DNA from: an uncultured Eubacteriales bacterium
GTDB lineage: Bacteria; Bacillota; Clostridia; Peptostreptococcales; Anaerovoracaceae
Assembly: GCA_902779185.1 (NCBI GenBank)
Contig: CACZAM010000019.1
Span: 1 to 33,303, forward strand
Direction of reading: 5' to 3'
DNA: 33,303 nucleotides
Shown here: positions 16,024 to 25,800 of the stretch, piece after piece
Layout: the number at the start of each line of letters is the position of its first letter
Numbering within the stretch: the first letter of the stretch is position 1
Made by a program: the position numbers and the translations under genes
The notes under the pieces: generated by a model
What the model saw: only the letters and a program-made list of their open reading frames with translations
What the model was told of the DNA's origin: nothing
Databases searched by the model: none

Positions 16024-16848
16024 TTAGATGAGGCCGAGTTCGCGGAATGCCCATTCTATTCCGTCTTCAAAAGTCGGCGGGCAGATGAGGTCGCTCCGTT
16101 CCTTGAGAAAATCGCTTCCGTTCTCCATGCAGACGCTGGTCCCGACGGCTTCGATCATTTCTATGTCTATGTTGCTGTCGCCGAAACCGATGGTATCAGC
16201 CATGTCAAAATCCAGAGCATCGGCTACAATGCGCACAGCCCGTCCTTTATCGAACTTGCGGTTGATGATTTCGCCGAAATAGCAATCAGGTTCAGAGAAA
16301 TTATGAACGATGAACTGCAGCTCATCGCCCAGCGCCGCCTTTGCAGGAGCAATCTGATCAACGCTCGAGCATGTGAATACTACCTTGTACAGCGGGCAGC
16401 CGTCATATTCTGACATCGGTTTCGGTCCGAGCCCGATCCAGACAGCTTCGATCATGCTGAGCAGATAGTAATTCCTGGTATCGCTTTGCTCAAGGAATTT
16501 TCTCGCTCTCTCATCACTATATGCGTTGTCCCTGCCCTCGATCGACAGAAATACACCTTCGTTCGTCATCAGGGTGATCAGCTTATCCTGCTGATCTGCT
16601 GTAAGCGGGCAGTCGTAAAGCACTTTATCGCCTGCGTAAACATATCCGCCGCAACTGGCTATACCACCGTCAAAGCCGTACTTGTGAAGCGGTGACAGCA
16701 TACCATAATTGCGGCCTGAGCACAGGAACACCTTATGCCCGAGCTCACGCGCTCTTTTTACTGCCCTTACAGCGCTCCCGGGCGGCTCATAGCCGCCCGG
16801 AGCTGTAAACGTTCCATCAACATCAAGGAATATCAGTTTGCGGTTCAT
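16024..16848 (-). CDS. Cof-type HAD phosphatase (274 aa)
   Basis: HAD motif I FLDVDGT lies near residue 8-13, motif II is LCSGRN, the motif III Lys is in RKFDKGRAV, and motif IV is GFGDSNIDIEM. A large alpha/beta cap lies between motifs II and III, as in the Cof/YbiV (IIB) group, which dephosphorylates sugar phosphates, pyridoxal phosphate or FMN. I start it at 16848, after AGGGAG; a 14-residue longer reading to 16890 would pass through a GC-rich hairpin and has only a weak ribosome site. Confidence 0.85.
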   Translation of the reverse strand: MNRKLIFLDVDGTFTAPGGYEPPGSAVRAVKRARELGHKVFLCSGRNYGMLSPLHKYGFDGGIASCGGYVYAGDKVLYDCPLTADQQDKLITLMTNEGVFLSIEGRDNAYSDERARKFLEQSDTRNYYLLSMIEAVWIGLGPKPMSEYDGCPLYKVVFTCSSVDQIAPAKAALGDELQFIVHNFSEPDCYFGEIINRKFDKGRAVRIVADALDFDMADTIGFGDSNIDIEMIEAVGTSVCMENGSDFLKERSDLICPPTFEDGIEWAFRELGLI

Positions 16849-16864
16849 TTTTAATTGACTCCCT

Positions 16865-16885
16865 GCCGGCACCCCATGTGCCGGC
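16865..16885 (-). promoter_or_regulatory. GC-rich hairpin just before the Cof-type phosphatase RBS
   Basis: Perfect seven-bp arms, GCCGGCA and TGCCGGC, surround a seven-base loop. The AGGGAG ribosome site follows directly on the minus strand. There is no T-run, so it is not a terminator. It may affect translation or mRNA stability. Confidence 0.4.
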
Positions 16886-16966
16886 TCCATACTTCTTTTT
16901 CTGTTTTATTTTCGTTTTCTTCTGTTTCCGTTTTTTCCAAGGACGCCGTCACTGCGTGACACCTCA

Positions 16967-17953
16967 TTACTGGCTTGGGTATTTTTTCTTTAGCCCGGCG
17001 GATATCTTTTCGTAAAGAGGTGTGCTGACGCCGTACTGCTTGCCCATTCTGACGACGTCATAGATAAGGCCGTCTATCTCGGAGGCTTTCCCGGCAGCTA
17101 CGTCGCGCTGGAGCGATGTCGTCATGTCAGGTGAAAGACTTTCGATTATCTTCAGATTTGCCGCCACTATGTCTTCCCCGAAGCCGATACCCATGGCATC
17201 CGCCAGATCGGATACCTCTTTGATCAAACCGGCAAAGCAGTCTCTTATTTCCCCCGGCTCCTGGAAGGCACCGGCCGGCACGTCGTAATACAGGCCGCAC
17301 GCTCCCTGAGGCGAAACATATGAGAACTTCCTAAGGCAGTCTCTTTCTATGCTGTCCGAGAGTATGCCGTCGATCCCGCTGCTGCACAGGTCATCGCGCA
17401 CTCTTTCAAGGACCGGACCCATCTTGCGGCGCCACCATCTCTGTTCTTTCCTCAGACCGAAGACCACTCTCAGGATGATGCCGTTCATCCAGATGCACCC
17501 AGGCTCCTTTATCTCAGACGCAACGTAGATGCAGCCGTCGGTCACCGGCACATTCGGTATTCTCTCCTGAATGCGCGAGCCAGTCCCGAAGATATTGAGT
17601 ATCGGTATGACCACCGTATCCGGGCCGGCAACAAATGATATGAAAGGAATGATCTCATCTACGGAGTATCCCTTGACGCATACAAAAATCACATCCGGCG
17701 CAACATAACGTCCAAAGCTCCTTACCGTCTCAACTCTTCTGACACACTCTTCCGCAGTGAAGGCATTGACCGGAGCAATGAAGAATTCGCAGTCCGGCCG
17801 GCTCACTATGAGGCCGTTCTCCCTCATTGCCTCAAGGTGCTTTCCCCGCGCTATGAAAGTGACATTGTGTCCGGCGTGGGCCATGTGAGAGCCTAAAGCT
17901 CCGCCTGTGCCTCCCGCGCCTATTACCAGATATGTCAGCTTCTTTTTGTCCAT
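16967..17953 (-). CDS. Ketopantoate-reductase (ApbA/PanE) family protein (328 aa)
   Basis: The N-terminal Rossmann fold reads TYLVIGAGGTGGALGSHMA, the GxGxxG motif for NAD(P)H. VCVKGYSVDEI matches the conserved 'vKa' stretch (consensus from memory), and the C-terminal helical domain is typical of the 6-phosphogluconate-dehydrogenase-like group. The family includes 2-dehydropantoate 2-reductase of the pantothenate pathway, but no pan gene is nearby and many paralogues have other substrates. I start it at 17953 after GGGAAG. The in-frame ATG at 18037 lies only seven bases past the TATAAT box of the promoter, essentially at the transcription start. Confidence 0.8.
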   Translation of the reverse strand: MDKKKLTYLVIGAGGTGGALGSHMAHAGHNVTFIARGKHLEAMRENGLIVSRPDCEFFIAPVNAFTAEECVRRVETVRSFGRYVAPDVIFVCVKGYSVDEIIPFISFVAGPDTVVIPILNIFGTGSRIQERIPNVPVTDGCIYVASEIKEPGCIWMNGIILRVVFGLRKEQRWWRRKMGPVLERVRDDLCSSGIDGILSDSIERDCLRKFSYVSPQGACGLYYDVPAGAFQEPGEIRDCFAGLIKEVSDLADAMGIGFGEDIVAANLKIIESLSPDMTTSLQRDVAAGKASEIDGLIYDVVRMGKQYGVSTPLYEKISAGLKKKYPSQ

Positions 17954-18044
17954 CTCTTCCCATCCCTTGTATTTTTGTTGATTGTGCCCCTCTACTTTGT
18001 TAAGTATGGGCACTGAGGGGTAACAGAATCCCTCCATTTGTACT

Positions 18045-18053
18045 ATTATAGCA
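18045..18053 (-). promoter_or_regulatory. Extended -10 promoter of the ketopantoate-reductase-like gene
   Basis: TGCTATAAT on the minus strand is a perfect extended -10 element. The leader to the start at 17953 is about 85 bases. It diverges from the phosphoesterase promoter at 18115. Confidence 0.55.
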
Positions 18054-18114
18054 CGATATTTTTACTGGTTTGAGTTAGTTAACACAATTCCGCACGGATT
18101 CCGGCATTATCTTC

Positions 18115-18123
18115 TGATATAAT
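18115..18123 (+). promoter_or_regulatory. Extended -10 promoter of the YkuE-like phosphoesterase
   Basis: TGATATAAT on the plus strand, perfect for an extended -10, about 63 bases before the ATG. No clear -35 box. Confidence 0.5.
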
Positions 18124-18185
18124 CCGTTTGAGCGATATCCACTGCCCGGGTCACTGAATACGGTGTCCGGTGAACAAGAACTGAA

Positions 18186-19028
18186 ATGACAACCAAATCA
18201 AAAATAAACATAAAAAAAGCATTCGTCTCTGCCGCCGCCATTGTACTGGCAGGTCTGTCAGTATATACAGTCCGGACAGACTTGAATGTCTATGTAACGC
18301 ATTACAGCATGATGTCAGATAAAGTGACTGATCATATGCGGATAGTTCAGATATCTGACTTCCATAATGATCATCTGCTTGGCAGCAAAATGCTTGAAAA
18401 AGCCCGTGAAGAATCACCTGATATCATCGTTATTACCGGTGACTTCATAGACAAGATCAGAACCGATATACCGTATGCTCTCGAAACAGCTGAGTCGTTA
18501 GCGGAAATCGCACCTGTCTACTATGTTCCGGGCAATCATGAGTCCACAGTCAGTTCATATGACGGGTTTAAAGACGCGCTTATTCAGTGCGGCATTATCA
18601 TGCCCGGTTCCGACCCTGTCAAAGCAGACGCCGGCATCGATCTGTATGGAATAAACGATCCTTACTTCGTTTCGGTTGATGGTCACAACGGAAAAGCTGT
18701 AATAAGGGACAGCCTGACAGGCATCACTCCTGACAGCAGCAGGTACAGCATACTTCTTTCCCACAGGCCTGAAGCTTTTGAGGAATATGTTTCATCCGGA
18801 TTTGACCTTGTATTCACCGGTCACGCGCACGGCGGACAGTTCAGGCTCCCCGGGATCGGAGGTATATATGCGCCGGGACAGGGTCTCCTGCCTGAATATG
18901 ACGCAGGTGAGTTCAACGCCGGTGACACAACGATGATAGTGAGCAGAGGAATCGGCAAGAGCATTCTGCCGCTGAAAATCGGGAATCCTCCTGAGCTCGT
19001 GGTGCTCGACATTGCTCCGCTCACCTAG
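18186..19028 (+). CDS. Membrane-anchored metallophosphoesterase, YkuE/YaeI-like (280 aa)
   Basis: One N-terminal hydrophobic segment (about 12-28) would anchor it, with the catalytic domain outside. Calcineurin-like motifs are in order: ISDFHNDH (D58, H60), GDFID (85-89), GNHE (116-119), LSHRPE and TGHAHGGQ near 210. Enzymes of this group act on phosphate esters at the envelope, for example UDP-diacylglucosamine-like or phospholipid substrates in relatives; the substrate here is not known. The ribosome site is weak (GGTGA, about 12 bases away). Its TAG stop shares a CTAG with the stop of the convergent gene. Confidence 0.85.
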   Translation: MTTKSKINIKKAFVSAAAIVLAGLSVYTVRTDLNVYVTHYSMMSDKVTDHMRIVQISDFHNDHLLGSKMLEKAREESPDIIVITGDFIDKIRTDIPYALETAESLAEIAPVYYVPGNHESTVSSYDGFKDALIQCGIIMPGSDPVKADAGIDLYGINDPYFVSVDGHNGKAVIRDSLTGITPDSSRYSILLSHRPEAFEEYVSSGFDLVFTGHAHGGQFRLPGIGGIYAPGQGLLPEYDAGEFNAGDTTMIVSRGIGKSILPLKIGNPPELVVLDIAPLT

Positions 19029-19516
19029 TCTTTAACGTTTTCAGAGTCTATGACTTCAAGTTCAAAACTGAAGAACGGATCAAGCAGTTTTTTTAGCCGC
19101 CTTATATCCGGAATTACCTTGGCCGATGTCGCGACAGCGTCTCCGATAGACATGGAACCAAAAAAAGAAATGATAGCCAGCAGAACCTGGTCAAGAATCA
19201 CCGAAAGCGCCACGCCAACGATGCTGAGCAACGTGCCCATGACATATTCCCAGAAGGCAAGCCTTTTGTTCCGCGCGATCTGGCTGTCAAATTCCTCAAG
19301 GTCCCTCCTTGCGGCATTCTGAACACATACCTTGAAATGCTCACCATCGATCGGCTCGTCTGTAATGATTCTGATGACATCCAGTGGATGCTTCCCGGAA
19401 TTCAGTTCGGTGCAATATGATTTCAGGTAGTGGTATACATCATCACTGATCCGCTCCTTAAAGGGATCGAAGTGATTGTAGAGTTCTGACTCGTTTTTGA
19501 TTTTTAGCTGAACCAT
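19025..19516 (-). CDS. Hypothetical membrane protein (163 aa)
   Basis: I do not recognise a family. The N-terminal 80 residues are polar and probably helical; two hydrophobic segments at about 90-108 and 110-125 follow, then a charged C-terminal tail (DIRRLKKLLDPFFSFELEVI). It converges on the phosphoesterase gene and the two stops share the palindrome CTAG, a four-base overlap. The ribosome site is weak (AAAGAGAAA). Confidence 0.65.
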   Translation of the reverse strand: MVQLKIKNESELYNHFDPFKERISDDVYHYLKSYCTELNSGKHPLDVIRIITDEPIDGEHFKVCVQNAARRDLEEFDSQIARNKRLAFWEYVMGTLLSIVGVALSVILDQVLLAIISFFGSMSIGDAVATSAKVIPDIRRLKKLLDPFFSFELEVIDSENVKD

Positions 19517-19552
19517 TTAGTTTTTCTCTTTATTACCCTATTTTGACTGTAC

Positions 19553-19583
19553 AGGAGACAGGGGACGGTCCCCCCTGTCTCCT
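19553..19583. repeat. REP-like GC-rich palindrome
   Basis: A perfect 12-bp stem, AGGAGACAGGGG pairing with CCCCTGTCTCCT, has a seven-base loop containing ACGGTCC. No T-run follows on the minus strand, so it is a poor terminator for the 952-aa gene that ends 18 bases away. The GGGGACGGT..CCCC pattern resembles intergenic palindromes mobilised by REP-associated Y1 transposases; only this copy is seen here. Confidence 0.55.
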
Positions 19584-19600
19584 TTCTCCCTCTTTTCTGC

Positions 19601-22459
19601 CTACCTGGCAAGTTTTCCAAGCACCTTGCTGTTCTTTACTTTGATCTTTATTTCTCTAGGAAGCGCGTAAGGCAGGATAGCCTTGAGTTTGCCGTTCTCA
19701 GCAGAGTACATCCTTGAAGCAAGAGGATGATCTCTCTCCAGCTTGATGGCATCGAATTCGCACTTTGTTGTGCAGAGTCCGCAGCCGATGCACCTGTTGA
19801 CGTCTACTGTTGTAGCGCCACACTTGAGGCATCTGTTGGCCTCTGCTCTGATCTGCGCTTCTGTCAGCGGCTCTCTGAGGTCATGCCATGTCTTTACCGG
19901 ATCACCGTCTCTGTGACCAGGTTTCTGTCTCGGCATGTTGTCGTAGCTCTCAACAAGGATGTCGTCCCTGTTGAGCTCGATGATCTCTCTGAGGTCTCTT
20001 CCGACTGTCAGTCTGTTAGATCCCTGATCCTTATGTACGTATCTGTGCAGCGAATCAGCGATAGGTCTGCCCGCTCCGATCGCATCGATAGCGAACTTCT
20101 GACCTGTCACGATATCTCCTCCTGCGAAGATATCTTCTTCTGCTGTCTGCAGTGTCACAGGGTCAGCTACGATAAGGCCTCTCGGACTTATCTCTACTTT
20201 TGTGCCTTCGAGCATCTTGCCGAGGTCAGGTTTCTGGCCTGTGCAGTACAGCACAGTCGTGCACTCGAGTTCTGTTGTCTCGCTGTCGTCGAACTTAGGA
20301 TCGAATCTGCCCTCTGCGTCCTTGACGCTTACGCATTTGCGGAACTTGATACCGCAGACCTTGCCGCCCTTCGACTTGATTTCGACAGGTCCCCAGCCGC
20401 CGTTAACGCTGATGCCCTCTTCCTCGCACTCTGTTCTGTCTTCTTCTCCCATCGGGAGTTCGTCATATCCTTCGAGAGCATACATGAAGACTTTGTCTGC
20501 TCCGGATCTTACAGCTGTCCTTGCTACATCAGCTCCGATATTGCCGCCGCCGATGACTACTACATTGCCGCTGAGCTTGCCTGCCTTTGGCAGCTTGCCT
20601 TCCATAAGAGCGACTTCGTCCTCATTGATGATGCGCATGAAGTCGATTCCGCTCATCACGCCCTTCGCGTCAGCTCCGTCGACAGCGAGTTTGCCGCCGC
20701 TCTGAAGTCCGACAGCAATGTAGAACGCCGCATAGCCTTCATCTCTCAGCTGCTGGATGGTTACGTCCTTGCCGACCTCAACGCCTGTCCTGAACTCAAC
20801 GCCCATCTCCTTCATGACTTCGATCTCTGCGTCTACGACTTCCTTCTCAAGTCTGAATGACGGGATACCGTATCTCAGCATTCCGCCGAGTGCTTTCTGT
20901 TTTTCAAATACTGTTACAGGATAGCCGCGTTTTCTGAGATAGTAAGCTGCTGCAAGTCCTCCCGGACCTGCTCCGATGATTGCCATCTTATATTCGTCTC
21001 CCCAGAAGCCGCCGATCTCCTTGCCGCACTCAGGCACGAATCTGTTCTCTGCCTTGAGCTCCTGTGCAGCGATGAACTTCTTGATCTCATCGATAGCTAC
21101 AGGCTGGTCGATGGTTCCTCTTGTACATCTGTCTTCGCAGCGTCTGTTACATACAGCTCCGCAGACTGCAGGCAGCGGATTGTCCTGCTTGATCAACTCG
21201 AGAGCTTCTCTATAGCGGCCTTGATCTGCCATGTTGATGTAACCCTGGATCGACAGGTTTGCCGGGCATGCAGCCTTGCATGGCGATGTTCCGGTCTCAT
21301 AGCAGTTGATCTTGGCATCTTCTCTGTAGTTCTTATTCCACTTATGCGGTCCCCACTTTACTTCGTTAGGAAGCTCTGTAAGCGGATATTCAACAGCCTG
21401 TCCGTTCTTTTTGCACAGTTTCTGTCCGAGCTTGGCTGCACCTACAGGGCAGATCTCTACGCACTTTCCGCAGGCCACGCACTTATTGTGATCTACATGA
21501 GCTCTGTATGCCGATGCCGACATGTTAGGTGTGTTGAAGAGCTGGGATGTCTTCAGTGCGTTGCAGACCGTGTTGGAGCAGTTGCAGATGCCCACGATCT
21601 TGTCCTCGCCGTCGAGGTTTGTGATCTGATGCACATAGCCTGCCTTCTCAGCCTTTCTGAGGACTTCCATGACATCCTCATATGAGCAGTAGTACGCATC
21701 TTTTTTAGTCTCTACCAGATACTCAGCCATGTCGCCTACAGCTATGCACCAGTAGTCTTCGATCTCGCCGCCGCCTTCGCCTCTTATTCTCTGCTGTCTT
21801 CTGCAGGAGCATACGTCGAGGCAGAACTTGTCATACTTCTTCAGCCAGTATGAGAGCTTCTCGTATGAGATGGCCTCGTTTTTCCCTTCTATAGCTTTCT
21901 CTACAGGGATGACGTGCATTCCGAGTCCGCCGCCGCCCTCAGGCACCATGTGGGCTACCTTGCCTACAGGAACCATCGAGGCATAGTGGAAAAATGTAGC
22001 GACCTCAGGATGCTCCTCCATGAGCTTTCCGGTCATCAGCATGTACTCGCCTGAACCTACTACCCATTTCGGCACAAAGTACTGTTTCTCGTGCTTCTTG
22101 TTCTCGCGGTCATACTCAAGCAGACCCTTGCAGCAAATGCCCTCTGCGATTTTTTCAGCTTCCGCTTCAGACATGTTGTTGCGCTTTGCCATCTGCTTTA
22201 CTGTCAGCTTTACTGTTCTCTTCTTCTTGAAGCTGAGCATGAATCTGACTTCCTCAGTTGTCAGAAGTTTATCCAGCAGCCAGAAATCCGGCTCATCGTT
22301 TGCGATCTTCTCAGGCTTGCCTGCCATTCCGAGATCGTCAGTGATCATAGCCGCTAGCTGTCTGATCAGCTCCTCACGTTCCTTATCTGCCACCTCATAT
22401 GTTTCAGGCAGATAGTCGCGGTCATTGAAAAAATAATCCTGGAATCTTTCCGGTACCAT
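19601..22459 (-). CDS. GltD-like NAD(P)H/FAD oxidoreductase with several Fe-S sites, paralogue (952 aa)
   Basis: Domain for domain it repeats the 912-aa protein at 1649-4387: Cys module C217/C219, C238, C292/C294, C299; ferredoxin C327-C330-C333-C337; GltD-type Fe-S region C394, C398, C433, C437, C441, C445; FAD motif GAGPGG at 496-501; NAD(P)H motif GGGNIG at 637-642; C-terminal cluster C877, C880, C890, C893, C896, C900. Long stretches are identical, for example SGNVVVIGGGNIGADVARTA against KGNVVVIGGGNIGADVARTA. The N-terminus is about 12 residues longer and the end carries a basic tail. It is monocistronic, with no hypA beside it, and starts after AGGAGAG. The reaction is unknown; electron transfer between NAD(P)H and ferredoxin-like partners is likely. 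Confidence 0.8.
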   Translation of the reverse strand: MVPERFQDYFFNDRDYLPETYEVADKEREELIRQLAAMITDDLGMAGKPEKIANDEPDFWLLDKLLTTEEVRFMLSFKKKRTVKLTVKQMAKRNNMSEAEAEKIAEGICCKGLLEYDRENKKHEKQYFVPKWVVGSGEYMLMTGKLMEEHPEVATFFHYASMVPVGKVAHMVPEGGGGLGMHVIPVEKAIEGKNEAISYEKLSYWLKKYDKFCLDVCSCRRQQRIRGEGGGEIEDYWCIAVGDMAEYLVETKKDAYYCSYEDVMEVLRKAEKAGYVHQITNLDGEDKIVGICNCSNTVCNALKTSQLFNTPNMSASAYRAHVDHNKCVACGKCVEICPVGAAKLGQKLCKKNGQAVEYPLTELPNEVKWGPHKWNKNYREDAKINCYETGTSPCKAACPANLSIQGYINMADQGRYREALELIKQDNPLPAVCGAVCNRRCEDRCTRGTIDQPVAIDEIKKFIAAQELKAENRFVPECGKEIGGFWGDEYKMAIIGAGPGGLAAAYYLRKRGYPVTVFEKQKALGGMLRYGIPSFRLEKEVVDAEIEVMKEMGVEFRTGVEVGKDVTIQQLRDEGYAAFYIAVGLQSGGKLAVDGADAKGVMSGIDFMRIINEDEVALMEGKLPKAGKLSGNVVVIGGGNIGADVARTAVRSGADKVFMYALEGYDELPMGEEDRTECEEEGISVNGGWGPVEIKSKGGKVCGIKFRKCVSVKDAEGRFDPKFDDSETTELECTTVLYCTGQKPDLGKMLEGTKVEISPRGLIVADPVTLQTAEEDIFAGGDIVTGQKFAIDAIGAGRPIADSLHRYVHKDQGSNRLTVGRDLREIIELNRDDILVESYDNMPRQKPGHRDGDPVKTWHDLREPLTEAQIRAEANRCLKCGATTVDVNRCIGCGLCTTKCEFDAIKLERDHPLASRMYSAENGKLKAILPYALPREIKIKVKNSKVLGKLAR

Positions 22460-22828
22460 CTCTCTCTCCTCTCTACAGTAAAAAACACGTGCGCCAGTAC
22501 TTGTTCAAACTCTGATATCTACACTTATTTATTATTATAATAGTCCCATTTTTGTAATGCTATCAGTTTATTAGCTCTTACAATATTATTGAGCCATCCC
22601 GTCCGCAGCTTCAAATACTGTCCACCACACTGCGAGGGTCTCTTTACTGTCTATGCTGCCTGAGTACTCCGCATCACCGAGGTACCATTTCCGGGCCTGA
22701 TTATCATATATTATCTGTATATTCTTGCTAATATGATATCACATCAGGAGTTAATCGCTTTCGTAATATGATAGAATATCAGAAGTAATGTGTAAGATGC
22801 GTACAGGAATCGTAAGAGGATAACTGGT
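22460..22828. other. Divergent intergenic region, 369 bases
   Basis: It separates the 952-aa flavoprotein from the BspA/ART gene. The octamer ATATGATA occurs at 22731 and 22766 (within a 10-bp direct repeat TAATATGATA at 22729 and 22764) and inverted at 22702-22709. A TATAAT on the minus strand at 22534-22539 could serve the flavoprotein. TATGAT at 22767-22772 could be the -10 of the BspA/ART gene. No -35 boxes are convincing and no ORF is evident. Confidence 0.45.
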
Positions 22829-25800
22829 ATGGTCAAGAGAAATATAACAGGCATTGCTGTGATCACTGCATTGATTGCGGTTCTGATCGCAGCCGCCGGA
22901 CTTTTCACACAGGTATATGCGGCATCACCTGCCGGAGTTTCCGATCTCGGCATTCAGGTAACGAGCCGCCCCATGGTAAAGCTCACATGGGATAAGCAGG
23001 ATTGCGACGGTTACAAAGTCTATCGCGACAACAAAGCCATCGCACGCGTTGAAGCAGGACCGGCTGATGATAAGGTCAGCTATATCGACGACAGTATAGA
23101 CCCCGCAGGTTCGTACAAGTATTATGTCAGAGCTTATAATATCGAGGGCGGCAAGGAAGTATATGGCCCTTTTTCCCATGCAGCGAAGATTATTGACGGG
23201 TATACTTATGCGACCGCAGACACCGGTGGTGCCATTCTTACAGGCTATACAGGGCACGACAGTAAGCTTGTGATACCTGATATGATCGGCGGCAAGGCAG
23301 TCACAGAGATCGGTGACGGCTGCTTCAGCGGCAACGCATGGCCGCAGCGCGTTACTGTTCCTGAAGGAGTCACCAGATTAGGCGACTACAGCTTTGAGTG
23401 CTGCAGTCTTATGCAGAAGGTATTCCTTCCGGACTCACTTGAGACCATCGGAAACGGAGCTTTCTCAGGATGCGGCAGCCTTATACTGGCAGACATGAAC
23501 GAAGGCATTACATCCATAGGTGACGGCGCGTTCCTGGGATGTCTCGATCTTAAACACATCGTACTTCCTGGGAGCCTGAAATCAATGGGAAAATACGCTT
23601 TCGCGCTTTGCGAATCGCTCTCCATCGTCGAGTTCGGTGATGGAAAGAATAAAAATCTGACTGAGATCCCTGAGCGCGCATTCTACGGATGCTCGAATCT
23701 GCAGAATCTGGAGCTCCCGTCCGGCATAACCAGGATAGGAAAACGCGCATTTTTCAAATGCGACAGTCTCCAGTCTCTCTCAGGAAGCCTTTATATAACT
23801 GATATAGGCGATTATGCGTTTGAAGGAACTCAGATCAGAAATATCTACCCTATACTTGCGGATGATAATTTCTGGGGCTTCGGTGTATTTGCCCATAACG
23901 AGACCGACAACTTCCAGGCTGAATACAACGACGCGAAAGAACGCTGCGAGAGCTGCTTCGGTGAGGAAGCTCATACTACCTTACCGGCTTCCGCATCTCT
24001 TACCGAAGGAACGTTCTACGGTTCACATATCAATGGAGTTGAATTGTATGAAAAAGATTCTCCGTCCAATTTAAAGCTGATAAACGGGAGTCTTTATACA
24101 AGCGATGGCAAGACTCTTTTAGTCTACTTCCCTACTGCAGTCAATGAGGATTATGAATTCGTTCCGACAGATGAAGCACGTGATGGTGTTTTCCATGTGC
24201 CTGAAGGAGTCGAAAGGATCGCATCCTATGCATTCTTCAACTGCGGCCTGAGCAAAATATATCTTCCTTCAACAGTCACCGAGATCGCAGGTAATGCGTT
24301 CACAAAGAGCGGCATTGATCCTGACGCAGGGCGTATCGTTGATATGGATGGTGCCCCTCTTGATCTTTCCGGTATAAAGGTCAGTGACAAAGCATTTGAC
24401 AAATGGTCACTGGCGCAGAAAGAAGGTGTATATCCGGAGCCATCAGAGCCGACCGAATACGACTTTGAGCCTGCATCGCACGGCCCGTTCCCGGGAACAT
24501 ATTCCGTAAAATCTCTTGCCGGAGACAAGAGTCTGTACCGCGATGAAGACTTTAAAGGCTACTCAGATGTCACTGCCGGTTTTGATGAATGGTGCCGGTC
24601 ATATATTGAAGCCAATTCGGGCATTATGCCTATGAACACTGACCTCAGGACTCTGGCGCCATACTGTCATATGTACAAGGGTGACGGCCACTTTAACCAG
24701 ATGGGAAGCATCCTGAACGGTGATCCTGAATATATAGCGGAAGCCGTGAAGCAGGCAGGTTATGAATACGAGGAAATGTATCAGCTGGTCGACCACGGTC
24801 TTTTCACAGAGCTTGCAAGGGGCCGGATATGCGGAGATCTGCTCCTCTACAGCGGTGTGACACAGGCATGCGCTGAGGCTGTAGCCGGAGTTGAACCCGG
24901 TACGCCTGTAACCACAGATGCCCTTATAAATGCAATCGGCTCGGTATATACAGAAAAAGCAATGATGAGCACGTCTGCGTCCTCACGGGTATCCTACGGA
25001 TTTTCCATTGATTCGGGAGTGATGCTTTACATTCTGGCTTCACAGGAAGCAATGGATTCTCTCGGCGCTTTCTGTGTTGACTGCTTTACGGGCGCTGAAG
25101 GTAATGGCGGAGAGGAAGAGATCCTCTTCAATGCCGGAGCCAGAATGAAAGTACTGGATGTCGGAACATCAGATTATAATGTATGGGGACAGACGGGAAC
25201 ACGCACCTATGTCATCATGCAGCTGCTCGAGGATGAAAAAGATCCAAGCGAGCCGCTGGATGAGATGATCGATATTGATGATGAAGACACAACTGTCATA
25301 GATATAAGCAACTATAAAGTAACTCTGAGCAAAAAATCCTACGTATATACCGGCAAGGCTATCAGACCGGCTGTCAAGGTGCCGGGACTCAGTCCGGAGA
25401 ATTACACTGTATCGTATTCAAACAATAAAGCGATCGGCACAGCTACCATTTCCATAAAAGCAGTCGGAGATAAATACAAGGGCACGATCATCAGGACATT
25501 TAAAATCACAAAGAAAAGCAACCCGCTGTCAGTAAAAGGCAGGACTGCAAAAGTAAAATTCAGAAAGCTGAAAAAAAAGGCTCAGGTGCTGCCTGTCTCA
25601 AAGATAATATCCCGTACCAGAAAAGGCCGCGGAAAGATGTCCTACAAGCTTGTTTCCGCAAAGAAAGGCAGTAAGAGCTTCAGAAAACACTTTAAGATCA
25701 ACACGAGTACCGGCAAATTAACGGTTAAGAAAGGGCTAAAAAAAGGCACTTACACGGTAAAGGTCAAAGTCCGGGCAGCCGGAACCAAAGTGTACAAGGC

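Noticed and set aside
19727-20860. 377-codon plus-strand open frame.
   Set aside because: Antisense shadow of the 952-aa flavoprotein gene.
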